A stretch of 7,613 nucleotides of DNA from Thermoplasmata archaeon (GTDB taxonomy: Archaea > Thermoplasmatota > Thermoplasmata > Lutacidiplasmatales > UBA184), in NCBI GenBank assembly GCA_030039715.1, contig JASHVA010000046.1, forward strand, positions 1 to 7,613, written 5' to 3'. Within the stretch, counting starts at the first letter, position 1. Each line of letters starts with the position of its first letter. The notes under the pieces were generated by a model that saw only the letters and a program-made list of their open reading frames with translations, made no database searches and was not told the origin of the DNA. Below, piece after piece: positions 1-5,307 of this stretch. The translations under genes and the position numbers were made by a program.

Positions 1-476
1 GCCTCCGTGAACTCGCGGAACGTCTCGTCCACCACCACGGCCCGCGCGCCGTCCGCCCACTCCGCGAGGCGGTCTCGGGGCCACAGGTCGCCGACCGGGT
101 TGTGCGGCTGCGAGACGATCGCGAGCTCCGCGGGACCCGCCGCGGTCGTCGGCCGGAAGCCGGTCGATCGGACGAGGTCGATGATCGGAGGGTACTCGGG
201 GAGCGCGATGCGGGCCCGAGCTCGTGGAGGCCGCCGGCGGGCGAGAAAGGTGACCGCGAGAAAGTTCGACTCGGTCGCGCCGTGGGTCAGGAAGAGTCGC
301 CGGGGGTCGACGCCGACCTGTTCCGCGAGCCGGTGTCGAAGCTCCTCCTCGGTCGCGCGCGCCACGGCCGCGCGGCTCGGGCGGGGAGGGCGCACGGTGC
401 CGCGCATCCCGCTCGAGCCGAGGTCGAACTCCAGGTCGGAGCGCGCGTCCAGGTAGTCGGCGAGCGGGAAGCGCAC
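1..476 (-). CDS. PLP-dependent aminotransferase, class I/II, N-terminal part (cut by window edge)
   Basis: This is the first 158 codons of a fold-type I PLP-dependent aminotransferase; the rest lies beyond base 1. Visible motifs are HGATESN (residues 65-71, cofactor phosphate-binding region), PEYPPI (93-98), PHNPVG (124-129, whose Asn normally contacts the PLP ring oxygen) and the Asp of VVVDET (Asp150, which normally pairs with the pyridine nitrogen). The catalytic lysine would be further on and is not visible. The family transfers amino groups between amino acids and 2-oxo acids in the cytosol; the substrate cannot be read from this part. It resembles the histidinol-phosphate aminotransferase-like branch more than the aspartate aminotransferase at the right end of the window. 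I chose the GTG at 476 because a TTTA box lies 24-27 bp upstream, as in archaeal leaderless genes. The first 25 residues are short and lack the usual long N-terminal arm. It follows the transporter on the same strand after a 37-bp gap. Confidence 0.8.
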   Translation of the reverse strand, partial: MRFPLADYLDARSDLEFDLGSSGMRGTVRPPRPSRAAVARATEEELRHRLAEQVGVDPRRLFLTHGATESNFLAVTFLARRRPPRARARIALPEYPPIIDLVRSTGFRPTTAAGPAELAIVSQPHNPVGDLWPRDRLAEWADGARAVVVDETFREFTE

Positions 477-497
477 GGACCCGCGAAGCGGGCGTCG

Positions 498-505
498 ACT
501 AAAGG
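498..505 (-). promoter_or_regulatory. TATA-like box of the left aminotransferase
   Basis: On the minus strand, CCTTTAGT sits with its TTTA at 500-503, that is 24-27 bp upstream of the GTG at 476. This is the spacing expected for archaeal leaderless transcription. It is one of the few A/T-rich stretches in the 37-bp gap behind the transporter gene. It is called from position and composition only. Confidence 0.4.
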
Positions 506-513
506 CTGCCGCT

Positions 514-1821
514 CTACAGCCCGACGACCAGACAGGCGACGAGCACCGCCACGGTGATCAGGGCGACCGGTAGCCCGTGCCGGACGAACTCGGCGAGCCG
601 GATATGCACGCCGTGGCGCTCGGCCGAGTCGACCAAGATGAGGTTGCTCACGGCTCCCAGCAAGGTCACGTTCCCGGCGAGCGTGCTGCCGGCCGCCAGT
701 GCCATCCAGACGACCGGCGTGCCGGCCCCGTAGCCGAGCCGCGCGAGCACCGGGATTTGCAGCGCGACCCACGGCACGTTGCTGACGAGCTGCGGACCGC
801 CGAGCGACGTGCCGACGATCGCGAGGATCGCTTCGGAGGTGTGGCCGGGACCCGGGATCGGGAAGTAGCTCGTCATGGCCGCGACGACGCCGCCGGACAC
901 CGCTCCCTGGACGACGACGAAGAGGCCGGCGAAGAGCAGGAGGATCGACCAGTTGACCTTCTGGAGGATCGGAGCGCGACCGGGGGAGGCGAGCACGAGG
1001 ACCACCGCTCCCGCGAGCGCGATCTCCCAGGTCGGCACCGACGGTCCGCGGACGAGCGCCGAGACGATGTCGACCGTGACCAGCACCAGCATCGTGCCGG
1101 GGAAGACCCAGATCACCGGTTGCTCCGCGAGCCGGCGGCGCCAGCCGCCCTCCGGGAACAGCCGCGGGGCCTCCGCCCGCGCCCGCGCGAACTCCTCGGC
1201 GTCCGCCGGCATCGACCGGCGGTAGACCCAGCGCAGGTACCAGCCGCCGACCAGCAGGTTGATCGCGGTCGGGAGGGCGAGGAACTCGAAGAACGTCGCG
1301 ATCGGGAACGGGAGCCCGCTTTGCACCGCGACGAGGAGGTTCTGCGGGTTGCCGAACGGGGTCAGCGTGCTGCCGACCGTCACCGCAAAGGCGAGCACGA
1401 AGAGGAGCGGCTTCGGAGGGATCGCGAGCCGCCGCGCCACGCCGAGGAGGATCGGGACGCCGATGAGCACGAGCGCGTCGTTCACCAGGATCGCCGAGAC
1501 GAGCCCGATCACGACGAACAGGAAGAACGGCAGGTCGGCCGGGCGCCGCGCGAGACCGATCGTCCACCGGGCGACGTGGTCGAGCACGCCGGCGGCCTCG
1601 AGCGCGGAGGCGAAGACGAAGAGCGCGAAGAGGAAGACGAGGGTGGGGCCGGCGCCGGCGATCGCGGCCTCCGCACCGGTCGGCGGAAGGACCTCCGTGA
1701 CGACCGTGAGGAAGCCGCCGGCGACGAAGAGCGTCCAGACGGGCGGGCCGCGTCCCGTCGTCTGGCGCGCGATCACCGCGCCGAAGACGATCGCGAGGAC
1801 CGCCGCGGCGACGAGGTTCAA
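514..1821 (-). CDS. Membrane transporter of the citrate/ArsB (ion transporter) superfamily
   Basis: The product is a 435-residue integral membrane protein with about 10-11 hydrophobic segments. It shows two related halves typical of the CitMHS/ArsB/NhaD-like ion transporter superfamily. The first half has VNDALVLIGVPI (113-124) followed by GSTLTPFGNPQN (150-161). The second has SNVPWVALQIP (347-357) followed by GSTLAGNVTLLGAVSN (378-393). These paired re-entrant-loop motifs, with small residues and Asn/Pro, usually form the substrate and ion site. A hydrophilic, Arg/Ala-rich loop at about 200-232 separates the halves and is probably cytoplasmic. Substrate is unknown: arsenite, a dicarboxylate or Na+/H+ exchange all occur in this superfamily, and no arsR or arsenate reductase lies nearby. 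The start is TTG at 1821; an in-frame stop lies 36 bp upstream with no ATG or GTG between. It diverges from the HNH gene and precedes an aminotransferase on the same strand. Confidence 0.85.
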   Translation of the reverse strand: MNLVAAAVLAIVFGAVIARQTTGRGPPVWTLFVAGGFLTVVTEVLPPTGAEAAIAGAGPTLVFLFALFVFASALEAAGVLDHVARWTIGLARRPADLPFFLFVVIGLVSAILVNDALVLIGVPILLGVARRLAIPPKPLLFVLAFAVTVGSTLTPFGNPQNLLVAVQSGLPFPIATFFEFLALPTAINLLVGGWYLRWVYRRSMPADAEEFARARAEAPRLFPEGGWRRRLAEQPVIWVFPGTMLVLVTVDIVSALVRGPSVPTWEIALAGAVVLVLASPGRAPILQKVNWSILLLFAGLFVVVQGAVSGGVVAAMTSYFPIPGPGHTSEAILAIVGTSLGGPQLVSNVPWVALQIPVLARLGYGAGTPVVWMALAAGSTLAGNVTLLGAVSNLILVDSAERHGVHIRLAEFVRHGLPVALITVAVLVACLVVGL

Positions 1822-1857
1822 CGGCCGGGCCCCCGAACGGACGCGGAGACGCGCCGG

Positions 1858-1865
1858 CTACATAG
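1858..1865. promoter_or_regulatory. Shared divergent TATA-like box (transporter / HNH gene)
   Basis: CTACATAG is an A/T-rich stretch in the 80-bp gap between two divergent genes. It reads as TACATA on the plus strand and TATGTA on the minus strand. Its centre (about 1861.5) is about 40 bp from each TTG start (1821 and 1902). A start of transcription about 25 bp away would leave leaders of roughly 15 nt on both sides. The use in both directions is inferred. Confidence 0.4.
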
Positions 1866-1901
1866 GGCGGGCGGCCGCGTCGCGCGTCGAAGCGAACGGT
1901 C

Positions 1902-2426
1902 TTGAGGGTCCCCACCGAACGGCGGGACGTGGCGCGAAGGCCCGGGCCGGGTCCGTCGGTCGTCGTGGGTCCGAACGGACGGATCCTCTCGCTCTCCGTC
2001 GCGTGGTTCTCGGACGGGGCGCGACGCCGGGCCGAGGCGCGGCGGGCCGCCCGCTGCGTCGAGTGCGCGCGGCCGCTCCCGTCGCACCGAACACCGTACT
2101 GCTCGCGTCGGTGCCAGTGGAAGTTCCACGGACACTACTTCTGGGACTCGGCCCGCTCCTACGTGCTGCTCCGGGACCGGTACACCTGCCGCCTCTGCGG
2201 GACGCGTCGGAGGGCGCGAGAGCTCGACGTCGACCACATCGTTGAGATCGCGCGCGGAGGGGCGGCCCTCGAGTACTCCAACCTCCAGACGGTGTGCCGC
2301 CGCTGCCATGCGCGCAAGACGGCCGAGTTCCGACGTCAGTTCCGGGGGGCTTCCGACTCGCCCGCGACCCCCACCGACCGCTCGAGCGACGCGAGCGAGA
2401 ACGGCAGTCCGCTGCCGGTGTTGTAG
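1902..2426 (+). CDS. HNH endonuclease family protein with N-terminal zinc-binding cysteine cluster
   Basis: The product is a 174-residue protein whose core (about 90-145) is an HNH nuclease domain. It has the zinc pair CRLC (Cys96, Cys99), then DVDH (109-112, catalytic His112), Asn127 in SNLQ, and CRRCH (Cys132, Cys135, His136). The upstream part carries a second cysteine cluster, CVEC (52-55) and CSRRC (67-71), which looks like a separate zinc knuckle. Such proteins cut or nick DNA; the target and cellular role are unknown, and no restriction methylase or phage gene is nearby. The first ~45 residues are Arg/Pro-rich and low in information, so the true start may be later: GTG at 1929 or GTG at 1965 are alternatives to the TTG at 1902. 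The TTG keeps a symmetric distance from the divergent TATA-like box. The 29-residue tail after the nuclease domain is low-complexity and lies entirely inside the antisense 3' end of threonine synthase. Confidence 0.8.
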   Translation: MRVPTERRDVARRPGPGPSVVVGPNGRILSLSVAWFSDGARRRAEARRAARCVECARPLPSHRTPYCSRRCQWKFHGHYFWDSARSYVLLRDRYTCRLCGTRRRARELDVDHIVEIARGGAALEYSNLQTVCRRCHARKTAEFRRQFRGASDSPATPTDRSSDASENGSPLPVL

Positions 2427-3553
2427 AGGAGGACCGACTCTCCGTCCCGCACGGCGCCCGAACGGACGAGCTCGGGCACGGCCGCGTAGGTCGCCGCCCC
2501 CTCGGGAGACGCCGAGACCCCGTGGCGACTCGCCAGCGTTCGGACCGCGGCGACGATCTGGCGGTCGGTGACCGTGACCCCTCCGCCGCCGCTCCCGCGG
2601 ACCGCCTCGAGGATCCGTTCGGAGTCGAACGGCGCGGGGATGAGGAGCCCGGGCGCGATGGTCTCGGGCGCCTCCCACGGAACGACGGAGGCCGCGCCGT
2701 CGCGCAGCGCGCGGACCACCGGCGCGCACCCGTTCGGCTGAACGGCGTAGAGCCGCGGCATCCGCTCGAGGAGCCCGAGCGTTCGGAGCTCGAGGAACGC
2801 CTTGTGCATCCCCACGAGGCCGGTCCCCCCGCCGGTAGGGTAGACGATCGCGTCGGGCAGCCGGTCGCCTCCGAACTCCTCGTAGATCTCGAGGCCCATC
2901 GTCTTCTTTCCTTCCACCCGGTACGGCTCGCGCAGGGTCGACATGTCGAACGCTCCCGAGCGACGTTCCCGCTCGCGGGCGGCGCCGCCGACCTCGCGGA
3001 GCGTCCCGGGAAGCTCGACCACCTCCGCTCCGTAGGCCCGGCATCCTTCCTTCATCGGCGCGGGCGTTCGCTCGGGAAGGTAGACCCGCACCGTGCGTCC
3101 GGCGCGGGCCCCATAGGCGGCGAGCGCGACGCCGGCGTTCCCGGCGCTCGGGACGAACAGCTCCCGGATCCCGAGTTCGACGGCCCGGGAGACGGCCACC
3201 GACATGCCGCGGGACTTGAACGAGCCGGTCGGCAGACCTCCGTCGTCCTTCAGCCAGAGCGTCGGACCGCCTTCGTCGGGCCTCGCGAGCGGGAGGACCG
3301 GCGAGCGTCCCTCCCCCAGGGTCACGATGTCGTCCGTTCGCCGTACCGGCAGGAGCTCGCGGTACCGCCACAGCGACGACGGCCGGCCGGGCCAGTCGGC
3401 GACCCAGGCGCGCCCGTCCAGACCGTCGAGGTCGTAGGTCGCGAGGAGCGCGTGCCCGCAGGTCGGGCACGTGCCGGCCACGCGGTCGGCTTCGACGCTC
3501 GTGCAGCAGGCCCGGCAGTCGAGGCGGGTGAGGCGGGAGCCGGTGGCGGCCAT
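2336..3553 (-). CDS. thrC: Threonine synthase
   Basis: The 405-residue product is a fold-type II PLP enzyme that converts O-phosphohomoserine and water to threonine and phosphate, the last step of threonine synthesis. The N-terminus holds a zinc-ribbon-like set, CRAC (13-16) and CPTC (29-32), common in archaeal and many bacterial family members. The PLP lysine is Lys113 in PTGSFKSRG. Further motifs are SAGNAG (136-141), the phosphate-binding PTGGGTG (239-245), SPEGAA (349-354) and NTGSG near the C-terminus (378-382). The length is normal for the family. The ATG at 3553 is chosen because the zinc-ribbon follows at once and a GGGAG ribosome-binding-like element lies 10 nt upstream (3564-3568); the frame stays open upstream but that part is Arg/Pro-rich filler. 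The motif around Lys113 has Ser where FKDRG is most common. A related PLP lyase (for example a cysteate synthase-like paralogue) is possible but less likely. The 3' end overlaps the convergent HNH gene by 91 bp. Confidence 0.87.
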   Translation of the reverse strand: MAATGSRLTRLDCRACCTSVEADRVAGTCPTCGHALLATYDLDGLDGRAWVADWPGRPSSLWRYRELLPVRRTDDIVTLGEGRSPVLPLARPDEGGPTLWLKDDGGLPTGSFKSRGMSVAVSRAVELGIRELFVPSAGNAGVALAAYGARAGRTVRVYLPERTPAPMKEGCRAYGAEVVELPGTLREVGGAARERERRSGAFDMSTLREPYRVEGKKTMGLEIYEEFGGDRLPDAIVYPTGGGTGLVGMHKAFLELRTLGLLERMPRLYAVQPNGCAPVVRALRDGAASVVPWEAPETIAPGLLIPAPFDSERILEAVRGSGGGGVTVTDRQIVAAVRTLASRHGVSASPEGAATYAAVPELVRSGAVRDGESVLLYNTGSGLPFSLASLERSVGVAGESEAPRN

Positions 3554-3585
3554 CGGGAACGCGCTCCCAGCGGCCCCGCGGGGAA

Positions 3586-3594
3586 AAGGACGAC
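3586..3594 (-). promoter_or_regulatory. Possible TATA-like box of thrC
   Basis: On the minus strand a CCTTTTCC stretch has its TTTT about 31-34 bp upstream of the thrC ATG at 3553. It is the only A/T-rich element nearby, in an otherwise G/C-rich leader. With a usual 25-bp spacing it would give a leader of fewer than 10 nt, slightly at odds with the GGGAG element at 3564-3568 being used for ribosome binding. Confidence 0.25.
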
Positions 3595-3621
3595 GACCCC
3601 GTTCGCTCCTACATCCGGAGG

Positions 3622-3678
3622 TCGGTCCCGCCCCGGGGGAGGCCGGGACCGAACAAGCCCGCCGGCGGGCCGACAAAA
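3622..3678 (-). terminator. Hairpins and T-run between the DsbA-like gene and thrC
   Basis: The 147-bp gap between the two genes holds three elements. Read on the minus strand from the DsbA-like stop, they are a short T-run (TTTT, 3675-3678), a perfect 14-bp palindrome GCCCGCCGGCGGGC (3657-3670), and an exact 9-bp inverted repeat (CGGTCCCGG-type arms, 3644-3652 and 3622-3630) with a G/C-rich loop. Archaeal termination depends mainly on T-runs, so the T-run could end the DsbA-like transcript. The hairpins could equally lie in the thrC promoter region. The function is uncertain. Confidence 0.35.
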
Positions 3679-3700
3679 TGGGTGTCGGGCCGGGAGCCGA

Positions 3701-4255
3701 TCACTTCGCCCGCAGCGCGTCGAGCAGGGCCAGGAACTCGTAGGAGCCGACGTACAGCCGGCCGTTGACGAAGAACGTCGGTGTCGCCTCGACGCCCGCC
3801 TCTTCTCCGCTCTCGACGTCCTCCGCCACCCGCCGCGCGGCCGCCCCCGAGCGCAGGTCCCGCTCGAACGTGTCCATCTCGAGGGGAAGCTCCCGCGCCA
3901 GCCGCTGGAAGAGCGGTTCGCCGAGCTCGGTCTGGTGGGCGAAGAGCCGGTCGTGCATCAGCCAGAATTTCGCCTGCATGTCCGCCGCTTCGGCGACCTG
4001 GGCCGCCCGCTCGGCGTGCGGGTGCTCCTCGACCAACGGGTAGTTGCGGAAGACGAAGCAGAGATCGTCGCCCAGCTCCCGCACGACCTCGGCGACGATC
4101 GGCTCCGCCCGCGCGCACTGCTCGCACTCGTAGTCGCCGTACTCCACCAGCGAGTAACGGGCCCCGATCGGGCCGCGGCAGTGGTCGCGGCTCTCGACGG
4201 GGAGGACGAGCGTCGGCAACAGCTCCTCGGGCGCGGACGATCGTTCGGACGGCAT
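3701..4255 (-). CDS. Cytosolic DsbA-family thioredoxin-fold protein
   Basis: The 184-residue product has the DsbA-type thioredoxin fold with an inserted helical domain. The sequence shows VEYGDYECEQC, with the redox-active CxxC at Cys44-Cys47 (Glu-Gln between). Then come VFRNYPL (68-74) and EEHPHAERAA (76-85), the helical region around KFWLMHDRLFAHQ (96-108), and ATPTFFVNG (157-165) carrying the cis-proline before the last strands. This order closely matches the stand-alone and NhaA-fused DsbA-like domains of bacteria and archaea. There is no signal peptide or membrane segment, so it probably acts in the cytosol as a disulfide reductase, isomerase or oxidoreductase. Two further cysteines, Cys26 and Cys66, fall outside the active site. 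The start is ATG at 4255, supported by GGAG at 4262-4265 with 6-nt spacing and a TATA-like box at 4289-4294. No NhaA-like antiporter adjoins it. It sits between tRNA-Val and thrC on the same strand, apparently as its own unit. The redox partner is unknown. Confidence 0.85.
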   Translation of the reverse strand: MPSERSSAPEELLPTLVLPVESRDHCRGPIGARYSLVEYGDYECEQCARAEPIVAEVVRELGDDLCFVFRNYPLVEEHPHAERAAQVAEAADMQAKFWLMHDRLFAHQTELGEPLFQRLARELPLEMDTFERDLRSGAAARRVAEDVESGEEAGVEATPTFFVNGRLYVGSYEFLALLDALRAK

Positions 4256-4288
4256 CTTCGACTCCGGGGCGGGTCAATCGGCCGCCGC

Positions 4289-4294
4289 TAAGAA
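4289..4294 (-). promoter_or_regulatory. TATA-like box of the DsbA-like gene
   Basis: TTCTTA on the minus strand lies 34-39 bp upstream of the ATG at 4255. Transcription starting about 25 bp downstream would give a leader of about 10 nt, just containing the GGAG ribosome-binding-like element at 4262-4265. The same pyrimidine-rich stretch lies about 28 bp beyond the tRNA-Val 3' end and might also help stop tRNA transcription. Confidence 0.4.
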
Positions 4295-4321
4295 GGATTC
4301 GCCGGGGGGACCGGACGCGGA

Positions 4322-4394
4322 TGGGCTCGGCCGGATTCGAACCGGCGACCTTCGCTGTGTGAGAGCGACGTCGTAACCGCTGGACCACGAGCCC
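4322..4394 (-). tRNA. tRNA-Val (anticodon CAC)
   Basis: The 73-nt cloverleaf folds completely. The acceptor arms are GGGCTCG and CGAGCCC (7 bp, all paired) with discriminator A. The anticodon stem is TCGCT/AGCGA around the loop CTCACAC, giving anticodon CAC (plus-strand bases 4359-4361), which reads the valine codon GTG. The T-stem is GCCGG/CCGGC around TTCGAAT, and the variable loop is AGGTC. The D-arm has three pairs (GTC/GAC) with the conserved GG in its loop. CCA is not encoded, so it must be added by the tRNA nucleotidyltransferase. No intron is present. A TATA-like box lies 27-32 bp upstream. It lies 36 bp after lysO on the same strand but has its own promoter signal. The sequence resembles archaeal valine tRNAs in its D-arm and acceptor stem. 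Confidence 0.96.
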
Positions 4395-4420
4395 GTGCGC
4401 AAGGGCGAACGGAGCGCTCA

Positions 4421-4426
4421 GATAAG
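4421..4426 (-). promoter_or_regulatory. TATA-like box of tRNA-Val
   Basis: CTTATC on the minus strand lies 27-32 bp upstream of the mature tRNA 5' end at 4394, the usual distance for an archaeal tRNA promoter. It is in the 36-bp gap after lysO, 4 bp beyond the lysO stop codon. It is one of the better TATA-like matches in the window. Confidence 0.6.
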
Positions 4427-4430
4427 TCTG

Positions 4431-5300
4431 CTAGAGCGGCAACGCCAGCACCGCGGGCAGGAGCAGGCTCGCCGCGATCGTGAGCACGAGCCCGTTCGCG
4501 AGCGCGAGGCTCGCTGCGTCGGCCTCGCCGTACCGGGTGACGAAGTAGAGGGTGGTGTCCATCGACGTCGCCCCGCCGAGCGCGGCGAGCCCGGCCCCGC
4601 GGAGACGGCGGCCGACGTACGGGCTCAGGAGCATCGTGAGGTCTTCGCGGAGGAAGTTCGTGAGAAAGGCGAGGAGTCCGAGCACCGCGCCGGCCCGGGC
4701 GGCGACGAGCGGCCCGGCGAGCGAGTAGAAGCCGAAGGCGAGCGTCGAGGCGAGCGCGGGTCCCAGCGCCGCGGCGCCGACCGCCGAGAAGAGGAGGGCC
4801 GCCGCGACCGCCCCCACCACCGCCGCCGTGATCGGTCGCCACACTCCCGAGAGGGCCGCGAGCTCGAGGTGGACGTCGAAGCCGACCAGCGCGAGGAGGA
4901 CGTAGAGCACCCACGGGATCGCGGCGCCGGCGGGGACGGGTACGATGCGACCGACCCCGAAGCCGACGAGGAGCGCCCCGAGGAGGATGAGACTGGTCGG
5001 CCAGCGGCCGCCGGCCGGAGGCGCCGGCGTCGGGCGCTCCGGCTCCGGACGCGCCCGCGCGAGCGCGAGGAACGCGGCGGCGGTCAGGCCGAGGACGAGG
5101 CCGACGAGGAGGACCGCGAGGGGGATCGCCGCGAGGAGGGCGAACGGCGCGACGGCGTCGAGCGAGGCGCCGAGCAGCGCGACCAGCGCGACCACGGTCG
5201 CGAGGGTGGCGCGGCCGACCCACGGGCTTCGCCACCGGACGAGTCGTCCGACGAGGAATCCCGCCGCGAAGGCGATGTAGAGGTACGGGTCGAACTCCAC
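4431..5300 (-). CDS. lysO: LysO-family lysine exporter (DUF340/YbjE)
   Basis: The 289-residue membrane protein has about eight hydrophobic segments and a short Pro/Arg-rich hydrophilic loop at 82-100 that splits it into two halves. The C-terminal half carries the family signature: GFYSLAGPL (190-198), LAFLTNFLREDLTMLL (210-225) and GGATSMDTTL (242-251). In characterised members (E. coli YbjE/LysO) the protein exports L-lysine across the cytoplasmic membrane, probably driven by proton exchange, and gives tolerance to the analogue thialysine. The N-terminal half is diverged, as is normal for the family. The start is GTG at 5300, only 7 bp after the purA stop, so the two genes are probably co-transcribed, with lysO second. 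Translational coupling is likely, as no strong ribosome-binding site is visible. Lysine as substrate rests on the family assignment and was not read from residues. Confidence 0.88.
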   Translation of the reverse strand: MEFDPYLYIAFAAGFLVGRLVRWRSPWVGRATLATVVALVALLGASLDAVAPFALLAAIPLAVLLVGLVLGLTAAAFLALARARPEPERPTPAPPAGGRWPTSLILLGALLVGFGVGRIVPVPAGAAIPWVLYVLLALVGFDVHLELAALSGVWRPITAAVVGAVAAALLFSAVGAAALGPALASTLAFGFYSLAGPLVAARAGAVLGLLAFLTNFLREDLTMLLSPYVGRRLRGAGLAALGGATSMDTTLYFVTRYGEADAASLALANGLVLTIAASLLLPAVLALPL

Positions 5301-5307
5301 GGCGGCG

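Noticed and set aside
514..1821. Transporter as a dedicated arsenite pump (arsB)
   Set aside because: The superfamily fits, but no arsenic-resistance partner gene is nearby and the motifs do not fix the substrate.
577..1905. Long open frame on the plus strand opposite the transporter
   Set aside because: The translation is Arg/Glu/Asp-rich with no domain or motif and mirrors the transporter's codons on the other strand. It is a by-product of high GC.
1902..2426. HNH gene as part of a restriction or defence cassette
   Set aside because: No methylase, helicase, toxin or other defence gene is present; neighbours are a transporter and threonine synthase.
3554..3676. Upstream extension of thrC by 41 codons
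   Set aside because: The added residues are Arg/Pro/Gly-rich, and the zinc-ribbon of the family starts right after the ATG at 3553.
2294..4291. A 665-codon open frame on the plus strand
   Set aside because: It runs antisense across thrC, the non-coding gap and the DsbA-like gene, with Arg/Pro/Gly-rich, motif-free product. The minus-strand genes have full conserved motifs.
4322..4394. tRNA-Val as an integration site for a mobile element
   Set aside because: No integrase, and no repeat of the tRNA 3' end seen in the window; both neighbours are housekeeping-type genes.
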